In this document: one piece after another, positions 56,698 to 64,000 of the stretch
Numbering within the stretch: the stretch's first letter is position 1
How the letters are laid out: each line of letters starts with the position of its first letter
Translations under genes and position numbers: made by a program
The notes under the pieces: generated by a model
What the model was told of the DNA's origin: nothing
The model's input: the letters and a program-made list of their open reading frames with translations, nothing else
The model's database searches: none
Assembly: GCA_021300155.1 (NCBI GenBank)
Contig: JAJTID010000020.1
Location: forward strand, 1 to 64,000
Length of the DNA: 64,000 nt
Reading direction: 5' to 3'
Source: Pirellula sp.
GTDB lineage: Bacteria; Planctomycetota; Planctomycetia; Pirellulales; Pirellulaceae

Positions 56698-57415
56698 GTA
56701 TCCCTCGGACGACTATCGGCTTGAGGCTTGAGGCTTGAGGCTTGAGGCTTGAGGCTTGAGGCTTGAGGCTTGAGGTGTGAGGTGTGAGGTGTGAGGTGTG
56801 AGGGGCCAGAATTCGGCGTATTTGGTCGACCCATAAACGTACGGTTCGGCGATCGACCTCCATCTTCACAGCGATTTCATCCCTGGTGTATTCCTCAAGA
56901 AGCAGATTGAAAACGATCTTGTGATTCGGATCGGAAAGCCACTGCAACAAATTCTCAATCTGCTCGTTTATCTCGCAAACACAAGCCGGATCGTCTAGGT
57001 TGGATTCGCAATCACACTCCAAACTTTGAAGCGACTGTACCGGCAATCGGTTCCCATTGTCATCGCGCGGTAATCGCTTTGCTCGTCCACTGATCCTGAA
57101 CGCAAAGCGTCGCTCGTTGATTGTGATCCGACTCAAGAGGCTGACAATATGCCCGCACGAACGGAATTGGAACTCAGGATCGCGTAGATAATGAAGGAAC
57201 AGTTTGTAAATCGCATCGTTGACGATTTGCTCAGCATCATAGTCGAATGCATTTTCCCTGATGCGAGCGATAGCACGGACAATGGGCTCCAAACTTTGGA
57301 AGAGTAGCAACTCCGACGAGCGCTTTTCCTCATCCGAGGAATTTGCGCTCCGGATGTGCTCTATCCAAGAAATAAGATCAGACTCTTTGAGTTCACGAAA
57401 ACATCGAATGGGCAT
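56630..57415 (-). CDS. ECF-type sigma-70 factor with repeat-encoded C-terminal tail
   Basis: Sigma region 2 is visible at about residues 40-105 (LFQSLEPIVRAIARIREN, YDAEQIVNDAIYKLFLHYL) and region 4 at about 150-200 (LLEEYTRDEIAVKMEVDRRTVRLWVDQIRRIL), fitting a planctomycete-type ECF factor. It would direct RNA polymerase to specific promoters and is the first gene of the unidirectional island, so it is the obvious candidate regulator. After the last helix, about 60 residues are repeat-derived and then unrelated (HTSSLKPQASS, then IVVRGIHDQGHH). This tail overlaps the GT2 start and is probably an artefact of repeat expansion past the ancestral stop. No anti-sigma factor was recognised. Confidence 0.82.
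   Translation of the reverse strand: MPIRCFRELKESDLISWIEHIRSANSSDEEKRSSELLLFQSLEPIVRAIARIRENAFDYDAEQIVNDAIYKLFLHYLRDPEFQFRSCGHIVSLLSRITINERRFAFRISGRAKRLPRDDNGNRLPVQSLQSLECDCESNLDDPACVCEINEQIENLLQWLSDPNHKIVFNLLLEEYTRDEIAVKMEVDRRTVRLWVDQIRRILAPHTSHLTPHTSSLKPQASSLKPQASSLKPIVVRGIHDQGHHSNSLFQRGEYVAFRVG
56719..56802. repeat. Heptamer tandem repeat (8 x GCTTGAG + 4 x GTGTGAG)
   Basis: Eight exact copies of GCTTGAG (56719-56774) are followed by four exact copies of the variant GTGTGAG (56775-56802), 84 bases in all. It lies inside the 3' end of the ECF sigma gene, just after its last helix. The unit length is not a multiple of three, so gain or loss of a unit changes the sigma factor's C-terminal frame. 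Confidence 0.95.
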
Positions 57416-57552
57416 GCTCGACCACCTCGGCGCGTAGGTATCACAAAAACGAACCCATTCAAGCTACAAAACTTTAGACCCAATTGCAAGCTTTTTGACC
57501 AGTTCCTTCGTGCGACTCGCTAAAGGATTCACAAGGCGTCAGAAAGATCGAA

Positions 57553-57585
57553 GGCAGAAAGATAAATGTTCGACATCTTTCTGCC
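57553..57585. repeat. GGCAGAAA-type hairpin, right edge of the island
   Basis: GGCAGAAAGAT (57553-57563) pairs perfectly with ATCTTTCTGCC (57575-57585), with an 11-base loop AAATGTTCGAC. It lies between the HtrA stop (57608) and the sigma factor gene. It resembles the repeat at 37829-37892, including a shared CGACAT core. It could serve as the htrA transcript's 3' hairpin. Confidence 0.75.
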
Positions 57586-57607
57586 CGCTCATCGGGTTCT
57601 GGGGACC

Positions 57608-59107
57608 CTAAAGAATGCGGACCATGCGTTCCGTTTCTTCGGTTCGCACGACCATTCTCAAGGAACCTGCTTCAAAGGCACCTTCAATTGCTTTGTAAAA
57701 TTCTTCGGGACTCGATACCGATTTCCCATTCACAGAACGGATCACGACCGAGGCTGGTAGTCGTGCAAACGGACCATTCTTGAGAACGGAAATGACTTCG
57801 ACCCCTTCACCCAGCTTGAGTCCGTATTCTTGACGCAAGGAGTCGGACATCTCGTCCACTTCAATGCCAAAGGTCTCAAGAATCTTCGTTCGTTCTTCTT
57901 GCTTCTTTTGATCCAATTCACCAACCCTGACCGTTGCATCCCGGGGGCGACCGTTGCGCAAGAAGGAAACTTGAATCGGTGTACCCGCTTTGGTCTCACC
58001 TACGATCCGAATGATGGATGAATCTGTTGTTACGGGTTTGCCATTGATGGCAGTGATAATATCGCCGGGTTCGAGTCCTGCTTGCTGCGCAGGAGATTTT
58101 CGATCCACGCGTCCAACGAATACACCTCGCGTCGATTCGGGTAGCTCCAACTGCTTGGCGAGATCTGGCGTGAGCGTGACCGGACCAATGCCGACATAAC
58201 CGCGTGAAACCAGTCCTTTCGAAATGATATCGTTCACAACTCGGGTCGCGAGACTGCTAGGCACGGCAAAGCCGATACCATTGTAACCACCTCCACGCGA
58301 TGCGATGGCAGTGTTGATGCCGATCACTTCACCGCGCAAGTTAACAAGCGGTCCGCCACTGTTGCCTGGGTTGATGGCTGCATCTGTTTGCAAAAAGTTA
58401 TCGTAATCAGTGATGCCTTGATCTGTTCTTTCTGTGGCGCTGATGATTCCGGCTGTTACAGTTTGGGCCAATCCGAAAGGACTTCCGATGGCGATCACCC
58501 AATCTCCTACTTCCATCTTGGAAGAATCGCCAAGCGGTGCAGTTACCAGTCCTGTGGTATCGATCTTTAGAACAGCTAGGTCGGTTCGCTCGTCCGTGCC
58601 AATCACTTTGGCTTCGAATCTTCGATCGTCACTCAAGTAGACTTCCAAAATGTTCGCATCTTTAACGACGTGATTGTTCGTCAGGATGTAGCCGTCTTGA
58701 CGGAAGATTACCCCTGAACCTAGTCCATTCTGCATGCGCCGCGTTTCGCTCGTACCCTCGTCCAGTTCCATTCCGCCGAAGAAGTCTTCGAATCCTGGTG
58801 GCAATCCTGAACCTTGCGGAAAGCGACTGGCGCGCTTGCGAACACTTGTTTCCACTAAATTCTTGATGCTGACCACGGCAGGCTTGACGGATTTGCTCAC
58901 ATCTCGAAAAACTCGCGAAAGCTGGTCGGCGCTGGCGACATTTGCTTGACCATCGAGTTCCACACGTGAGGTACGCGCCTCTGCTATCTGACGTGCATAG
59001 GCGGCAGACGGGCCTGTGTTGAGGCCAGAAAAAAGCCAATAACCAACGGGGCCAGCGACTAACGCCGTGAATACCAACCAATTCCAATTCGAAAAGCGAT
59101 TCTTCAT
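57608..59107 (-). CDS. HtrA/DegP-type serine protease with PDZ domains
   Basis: The 499-residue protein is an envelope quality-control protease. A membrane anchor or signal spans about residues 10-28 (WLVFTALVAGPVGYWLF). The trypsin-like triad is His146 (LTNNHVVKD), Asp176 (ERTDLAVLKI) and Ser250 (NPGNSGGPL). A first PDZ domain lies near residues 300-390 (GYVGIGPVTLTPDLAKQLEL, DIITAINGKPV). A second, divergent PDZ-like domain lies near 410-495 (GEGVEVISVLKNGPFARL, VIRSVNGKSVSSPEEF). Length and order match DegQ/DegP. The gene is monocistronic, with 177 bases to the next gene upstream. Confidence 0.95.
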   Translation of the reverse strand: MKNRFSNWNWLVFTALVAGPVGYWLFSGLNTGPSAAYARQIAEARTSRVELDGQANVASADQLSRVFRDVSKSVKPAVVSIKNLVETSVRKRASRFPQGSGLPPGFEDFFGGMELDEGTSETRRMQNGLGSGVIFRQDGYILTNNHVVKDANILEVYLSDDRRFEAKVIGTDERTDLAVLKIDTTGLVTAPLGDSSKMEVGDWVIAIGSPFGLAQTVTAGIISATERTDQGITDYDNFLQTDAAINPGNSGGPLVNLRGEVIGINTAIASRGGGYNGIGFAVPSSLATRVVNDIISKGLVSRGYVGIGPVTLTPDLAKQLELPESTRGVFVGRVDRKSPAQQAGLEPGDIITAINGKPVTTDSSIIRIVGETKAGTPIQVSFLRNGRPRDATVRVGELDQKKQEERTKILETFGIEVDEMSDSLRQEYGLKLGEGVEVISVLKNGPFARLPASVVIRSVNGKSVSSPEEFYKAIEGAFEAGSLRMVVRTEETERMVRIL

Positions 59108-59284
59108 TTCTCTTGCCTCAGCATGAGCAAAACATTCGATTGTTACGGACCAACGCTCGTAATGTCATTTCTTACGTGACTCACGGCTTCTTGGTTTCAA
59201 CAAGCATTTTTCGTTCCATTTGAGCCTAACTTGGTAAATGAAAGAAAAATTCGGATGTGTGAATTCAGAAATTCTAATTAAAGA

Positions 59285-60937
59285 TTAGTCGACTCTTGAA
59301 AGGCGAAAAGAATCGCGGTCTATTTGCATCAATCCTTTCTTTGCGCGAACCCCCACGATGAGCTCGACGGGAAATCGATCTTCAACAATGGTAAATGTAT
59401 CTGAAAACGTCTGCCACTCTTCGTCGCGACCAGGCTTGCTCCAGCGTTCAACGCGACTATTGCCAATCCCGATGGATTCGACTGTCAGTTCGTCGATAGG
59501 CTCGATCTGCTCCGTGCGGTATCGGCCTTCTACTCGATAGGTGCCGCGTTTCAAGATGAGATGGTGACGCCAACTCGCGTAGCCTGGTTCAGTAGTGATC
59601 GCCAGTTGCAGGCAGGGAGGTGTCTGGTCCTCTTTCGGATGGATCGCCATCCCTTCGTGATCGCAGGCCGGATACCAATCGTTCAACGCGATCGATTCGC
59701 CTGCAGCTAGGCTGATAGGCTGAGGTTCCTCTTGCGAAAGTTGTTCTTTGATCGCATTGGCTCGTTCGCTTATCCTATGCTTTAGATCTTCGACCTGTTC
59801 ATTGAATTGCTGTAATGGATCGTCTCCAAGTTCTTTGAACGTCTCACGCAGTACGTTGGCGATCTGATCTGTTCGACGGATTAGTTTTTCTGGTGGATCA
59901 AAGAGAGGCAGTAGCTCCTTGACTTTGGCTCGATAACGCGACCTCCATTTGTCATTTCCCATCACTTGTGACGCAACATGGGATGACGGGAAATCGAAGA
60001 GTGGCATGTTGGGATCACCCAACAATTGATCCATTCCATGTGGAAAGAAAATAGCGAGACCTGTATCAGGCTGGATATAGAGTCGATAGTTATTCGCGTT
60101 TACCGAGTAGCCATCCCAGTGGCACAACATCCGTTCCAACGCCATGAATGTAATGAACTTATCCAGATCGATTCGATTCTCCATTTCTCGATATCGCATC
60201 TGTGCGTCGTTGTGTTTCAAAGCAGAGACAATGTCGCGCAAGTCGCTTCTGTCATCAACGCCGAATCCTGAATCCTTCTCGAGATCAGCATCCAAATCTT
60301 GGAGGAATCCACCGTCGTATAAATTGCCATCGCAATTCGAAAAGAATCGGCGCAGAAACGTCTTATCAAAAGCTTCGCGCACGACATACATCGATTCTAT
60401 ACGTTCGTTCCATTTCAAGAGTGCATGCGCGACGCGAGGGGCTGGATAGTCTGCCAAACGAAAGACCTCGGAGCCTAGCCATTCGCACAGATAAGTACCA
60501 TCTTGGACGCTATTGTTAAGATGAATCTTGTCCAGTTGATCTAGGGTCTGTTTCTTCCGAAACTTGTCAAATTTGATTGTAAAGCCAGGCTTTCCATCGA
60601 GCAGTTGATAGCTGCCAGCTGCTCCTTTGAGTTTCGCTCCAACCGAGTACAACGATTCAGTGCCATTCGAAAAATCGGCACGGATATAGGGGCGATGATC
60701 TTGCTGGAGGAGGTCCGCATCAGATTTGGAAAATCGCAACGAAAACTGCTTGACGTCTTGATTTTGAAAAAATCGATCACCCGCAAGAAGAGGTTTGGCC
60801 TCCTCTGGCTTCGCTTGCCTATCGCGTGAGGCATGTTCAGATTTTTGGATAGCAACAGACTTACTACATCCCAATAACATCACCGCGAGGATGACAATCG
60901 CCCGGAGGTAGTTCAACAATACTATTTTCGCCATCAT
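59285..60937 (-). CDS. CotH-kinase-family lipoprotein
   Basis: CotH proteins are protein kinases of the secretory pathway or cell surface. The start ATG at 60937 gives 550 residues. The open frame reaches GTG 60970. The lipobox is VMLLGC. The CotH pattern is present: AKLKGAAGSYQLLDGKPGFTIKFDK near residue 100, then the metal and active-site block MLCHWDGYSVNANNYRLY and FFPHGMDQLLGDPN. The C-terminal 130 residues form a beta-rich, probably carbohydrate-binding-like domain (RVEGRYRTEQIEPIDELTV). It lies 177 bases upstream of the HtrA gene in the same direction. Substrates are unknown. Confidence 0.9.
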   Translation of the reverse strand: MMAKIVLLNYLRAIVILAVMLLGCSKSVAIQKSEHASRDRQAKPEEAKPLLAGDRFFQNQDVKQFSLRFSKSDADLLQQDHRPYIRADFSNGTESLYSVGAKLKGAAGSYQLLDGKPGFTIKFDKFRKKQTLDQLDKIHLNNSVQDGTYLCEWLGSEVFRLADYPAPRVAHALLKWNERIESMYVVREAFDKTFLRRFFSNCDGNLYDGGFLQDLDADLEKDSGFGVDDRSDLRDIVSALKHNDAQMRYREMENRIDLDKFITFMALERMLCHWDGYSVNANNYRLYIQPDTGLAIFFPHGMDQLLGDPNMPLFDFPSSHVASQVMGNDKWRSRYRAKVKELLPLFDPPEKLIRRTDQIANVLRETFKELGDDPLQQFNEQVEDLKHRISERANAIKEQLSQEEPQPISLAAGESIALNDWYPACDHEGMAIHPKEDQTPPCLQLAITTEPGYASWRHHLILKRGTYRVEGRYRTEQIEPIDELTVESIGIGNSRVERWSKPGRDEEWQTFSDTFTIVEDRFPVELIVGVRAKKGLMQIDRDSFRLSRVD

Positions 60938-61003
60938 CTTTTTGCCGTCTCGTGAATCGCCTGAAATCACTATGACGGCTTTTGAATGTTTGGCAATAGA
61001 TTT

Positions 61004-63037
61004 CTACTTACGAGTTGGGACTTTCGTGGCTGTCGATCGAGGCTCGGATTTGGTCTGAGGTTGCAGCAGGCTAGGATTATTGCCTCGAATTTCTTGAAAT
61101 CTTGCGTAGTAGAGAGAAACAGCGCGGGTCGCGTGGCCTCGCGGTCCTATTGGCCACTTGTTGTCTCGTTTGTCGTAAATTTTGCTCAACAGAAAATCGA
61201 TACTTTTTTGGACACGCGGTTGATTCACTTCAGAATCGGGAAGTGTGTACATCAACCATTCTAACATATGTCCTGTGGTCTGAACTTTACGTTCGTCGTT
61301 TGGTTCATTGCCGCGTCCTTCATACCATTCGGTGCTGAAGCTACCATCGGGATTTTGAAGTCGCCAAGTATAATCGATGTAGTCTCGAACGAATTTGTCA
61401 GCTCGGGCAAATTGACCATTTACCGGTTGGCCTTGCATGACGCGTTGCCGAACGGAAAAGGAGAACCCCATCAAGCGATGCGTGCCGCCGCACGCGGCTC
61501 CTACGATAGGCTGTGCAAGTTCTTCCTGAATCAACTTCGGGATGCTCCATACTTTGCCGTCGTTTGCACGCCATTGCTTGTTGGAGTCCAAGTAATAGGA
61601 TAGGCCGATTAGCTTGAAGGTAAGTTCCGATTTCTCCTTGCAAGTAGCCATTTCATAGCGAACCAGATCTTCCACTTTGAATTTGTTGGTACCTATCTGG
61701 ATCGGATAATCGAGCGGAACGTTCGATTGAGCCAAGATGGCTAGAAACTGACCTTCATGCCCTTGGACGCCACCACCGACGTTGGGGACAAATCCTTTTC
61801 CTCGAGGAGTAAAGATTCGTTGGGTTCGGCAAGTTCCGTTATGACACATCCAGCCAATTGCATTGACTCGTGTGTTTCCGTGTTGAAGTTCATATTCGCC
61901 ACCGAACGCCAGTAGCGCATGCATCACAGCCCACGGCGAACGAACCGATGTGGATTCGGGATGTGTCAAATAGTACTTCAAACAATCATCGCATCGGGAC
62001 AATCGATTCGACTGAATTGGATCTAACGGGACCACAGGGACAATAGGCGGAACAACCTTGCCGATTTTCTTGGGATCATCGATCTGTATCTCGCGCTTGA
62101 ATTGTCCCGGTTTGGAAGCCTTGAGTGCATCTACGCCTTGGTCTTCTTTTCCATTGGCACTTCGCTGATCGAGACTAGGTGCTTCCTGTTTGCTCTCGTC
62201 TCGTGAATCGTCTCCTTTGGCTACGTTATTGCGTTGGATCGGAGGTGGGATAGAGCCGTTGTTGGCACCGTCATCCGTCGGGCTGTCAAAAGGAATCTTG
62301 ATCGCCCGGGGGCGTTTGCTGCCAGTCGCGGGGCCTGCTGTTGGTTGAGCTGTTGAAAGAGATTCCGCAGGAGCAGTTGCCTCCGCCTCCTCACTCAAGT
62401 CTTCAACCATAGAATCGTCGACTTCCGGTAAACCTGGATCGTCTTCGTCGATTTCTAACGGAACCGTATTCGGGACGTCAGCAGACTTGATATCGATCGT
62501 CTTGGCAGTCAACGATGGCGGCTCGCTTGGCAATGTTTTTGGTATATCGCCTTTTTCTTCCGCAGCTAACTCAAGGATCGGTTCCGGAGTTCGCTCTGTG
62601 GCAAGTTGAAGAAAGTAGGGGGAGAGTTGGCTTTGTGCGGCATTGGCAAGTTCCCAGATCAACGGAACCGCGTTGCTAGCCATGCTTTTGCGAGAGTCGC
62701 TCGATTTGTTCGGATCAACGATAGCTTTGTCGGCCGCGCGTTCTACAACCGTTTTATTTTCCTCTCCAGGCGCTGCACCCAAAAGCAGTACCGACGAATC
62801 TAGCTTCTCGGGAGCGGGAGCTGGATTTCCTGGATTCTTGATCCTTGGCGGCTCGTCGTCCTGTGGAACGACAACTATCGTGGTCGTCTCTTCTGGCTCG
62901 CCCAAGATCAACGGTCTACGTATCGGAGGCTTGTCCCCGCTCGAGCGAGACTGCCCATAGCACTCAGAGAATAGAGCGGTTACTACTATGGTCGAAGCGA
63001 ACGCTCTAGCCGACCAACGTTTACGCTGTCGCAGCAT
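61004..63037 (-). CDS. Secreted protein with disordered middle and helical-repeat C-terminal domain
   Basis: The 677-residue protein has a signal peptide (RAFASTIVVTALFSECYG). Residues about 30-350 are rich in Pro, Asp, Glu and Ser and look disordered. The C-terminal 300 residues, from SRCDDCLKYYLTHPESTSV onward, contain GGVQGHEGQFLAILAQSNV, GAACGGTHRLMGFSFSVRQR, LQNPDGSFSTEWYEGRG and TTGHMLEWLMYTLPDS. The QNPDGSF motif resembles the QW-type repeats of terpene-cyclase-like alpha/alpha toroids. The island protein at 50915 is a distant paralog without the long linker. No catalytic function can be assigned. It is probably cell-surface. Confidence 0.85.
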   Translation of the reverse strand: MLRQRKRWSARAFASTIVVTALFSECYGQSRSSGDKPPIRRPLILGEPEETTTIVVVPQDDEPPRIKNPGNPAPAPEKLDSSVLLLGAAPGEENKTVVERAADKAIVDPNKSSDSRKSMASNAVPLIWELANAAQSQLSPYFLQLATERTPEPILELAAEEKGDIPKTLPSEPPSLTAKTIDIKSADVPNTVPLEIDEDDPGLPEVDDSMVEDLSEEAEATAPAESLSTAQPTAGPATGSKRPRAIKIPFDSPTDDGANNGSIPPPIQRNNVAKGDDSRDESKQEAPSLDQRSANGKEDQGVDALKASKPGQFKREIQIDDPKKIGKVVPPIVPVVPLDPIQSNRLSRCDDCLKYYLTHPESTSVRSPWAVMHALLAFGGEYELQHGNTRVNAIGWMCHNGTCRTQRIFTPRGKGFVPNVGGGVQGHEGQFLAILAQSNVPLDYPIQIGTNKFKVEDLVRYEMATCKEKSELTFKLIGLSYYLDSNKQWRANDGKVWSIPKLIQEELAQPIVGAACGGTHRLMGFSFSVRQRVMQGQPVNGQFARADKFVRDYIDYTWRLQNPDGSFSTEWYEGRGNEPNDERKVQTTGHMLEWLMYTLPDSEVNQPRVQKSIDFLLSKIYDKRDNKWPIGPRGHATRAVSLYYARFQEIRGNNPSLLQPQTKSEPRSTATKVPTRK

Positions 63038-63302
63038 GTCTTAGCTATCATTCAAGAGTCTCGAGACAATCCCCCGGATGGATCTATCGGCCGAAGTGAT
63101 CCACTCTATTCAGAGATAAAAACCAGAATAAGCGTTACAGTTTTGGCGATTGCTTGTACGTCAAGAGGGGATGGTGGGATGCTTTCCAAATTTGCCCATA
63201 TGCACTTGGTAGCAATCGCGGAAACGAATTTCTCTTCCGCCAGATAGGTGTTAGAGTATTCTGTCGCTCGAAAGTTTTGTCTGAATTGAAAGGGATTTGA
63301 AA
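63038..63302. other. Intergenic region with divergent promoters
   Basis: The 265 bases separate the minus-strand helical-repeat gene from the plus-strand recombinase gene. They contain only a short unsupported frame (63135-63323). An AGGG ribosome-binding site at 63291-63294 serves the recombinase. Nothing else is evident. Confidence 0.5.
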
Positions 63303-64000
63303 TTGCATTCCGAGATCGCTCAATTCCTTCGTTTTCTCGATGTGGAAAGAAATGCGTCTGACTTAACCATTAAGTCTTATCGAGAGGACTTGGTCGATAT
63401 GGCGGACTTCCTTTCTAATGAAGGTACGAAGAAAGTCGTTCCACGGGATGTAACGCCGGTCGAATTGCGTGGCTATGTTGCCGCATTGCATGACGCTGGG
63501 TATGCGAGAACCAGCATCGCTCGAAAGCTAGCATCGTTGCGCAGCTTTTACAAATTTGCTATACGGCAAGGAATGGCTGAAACTAATCCCGCGCAGCCAC
63601 TCCGAAACCCTCGAGGTCAGCGCAAGCTTCCGCACTTTTTAACCAGTGACGAAATCGAAACGCTTCTCAATGCGCCCGACACACAAAAAGAAATGGGACA
63701 GCGCGATCGAGCCATACTGGAAGTCATGTACAGTGCGGGACTGCGAGTGAGTGAGATCGTCGGCATGAATGATCGAGACATCGATTACGAAGAGGGCGTT
63801 GTGCGTATTCGAGGTAAGGGGAGAAAAGAACGGTTTGGTGCGATTGGAAAATTCGCAGATCAAGCGTTAAAGGATTACTTCCGGGTTCGCACGCGAGCCG
63901 ATCATGGAACATCCAAAGAGCTACCGACATTTACAAACAAGTTTGGAAAACGCTTAACCACACGAAGTGTTGCCCGAATGTTAGAAAAGTATATCAATCA
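63303..64000 (+). CDS. XerC/XerD-type tyrosine recombinase, 3' end cut off by the window
   Basis: The frame opens at TTG 63303, eight bases after AGGG. An alternative TTG lies at 63297. The first 90 residues match the Xer core-binding domain (TIKSYREDLVDMADFLSNEG, SIARKLASLRSFYKFAIRQG, NPAQPLRNPRGQRKLPHFL). The catalytic domain shows the first active-site Arg in YSAGLRVSEIVGM and the Lys in the RGKGRKERF hairpin. The window ends before the HxxR and Tyr. This looks like a chromosomal Xer recombinase for dimer resolution, since there is no integron or phage context. It could be XerC or XerD, and I do not choose between them. Confidence 0.93.
   Translation, partial: MHSEIAQFLRFLDVERNASDLTIKSYREDLVDMADFLSNEGTKKVVPRDVTPVELRGYVAALHDAGYARTSIARKLASLRSFYKFAIRQGMAETNPAQPLRNPRGQRKLPHFLTSDEIETLLNAPDTQKEMGQRDRAILEVMYSAGLRVSEIVGMNDRDIDYEEGVVRIRGKGRKERFGAIGKFADQALKDYFRVRTRADHGTSKELPTFTNKFGKRLTTRSVARMLEKYIN

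Noticed and set aside
56719-56802. Tandem repeats considered as a CRISPR array
   Set aside because: Units are 7 bases, directly adjacent, with no spacers and no cas genes.

Overview
The window reads as a chromosomal segment of a planctomycete, most likely of the Pirellulaceae type. This rests on gene families, not on a marker gene. It has several DUF1559 pseudopilin-like proteins (H-X9-DG tail), a DUF1501 gene coupled to a PSCyt1/DUF1549/DUF1553 cytochrome gene, a large fused ResB-CcsA cytochrome c assembly protein, a CotH-kinase lipoprotein and many secreted proteins of unknown function. No rRNA, tRNA or CRISPR array was recognised.

Layout. Positions 1-8100 hold a secreted beta-propeller/phosphoesterase, a 75-aa small protein with a clear terminator, mtnC, a secreted unknown protein and guaB. 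Positions 8200-11433 hold a lipoprotein/DUF1559 pair facing an AraC-type regulator. Positions 11560-16490 hold a two-gene cytochrome c maturation unit. Positions 16745-19494 hold an MBL hydrolase translationally coupled to a squalene-hopene-cyclase-like enzyme. Positions 19672-23669 hold the DUF1501/PSCyt1 pair. Positions 23895-30963 form a complete pstSCAB phosphate transport operon whose two permeases carry very large extracytoplasmic insertions. Positions 31080-37619 hold purD, a membrane protein, lpdA and leuS. Positions 57608-64000 return to ordinary genes: HtrA protease, CotH protein, a secreted alpha/alpha-repeat-like protein, and the start of a Xer tyrosine recombinase cut by the window end.

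The unusual part is 37912-57415. Here about 19 genes and gene remnants all lie on the minus strand, headed by an ECF sigma factor. The island mixes three secreted Cys-rich small proteins, two membrane proteins that each combine an extracytoplasmic C39-like cysteine-protease domain with a LolA-like domain, two further LolA-like proteins, DUF1573-like lipoproteins, two GT39-type membrane glycosyltransferases, a GT2 enzyme and a methyltransferase. Each C39 gene has a Cys-rich peptide gene as its nearest intact upstream neighbour. One of those peptides has a textbook double-glycine leader (L-12, T-11, E-8, V-4, G-2, G-1) placed behind a Sec-type signal. No ABC exporter is present. The hypothesis is a Sec-exported, extracytoplasmically processed disulfide-rich peptide system.

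The island has been rebuilt repeatedly. It holds a truncated copy of the methyltransferase, a copy of the DUF1559 gene with an exact in-frame internal deletion, a shared palindromic element at the breakpoints, and a probable IS256-type remnant. An 84-bp heptamer array sits inside the 3' end of the sigma factor gene. Related GGCAGAAA inverted repeats lie at both edges of the island.
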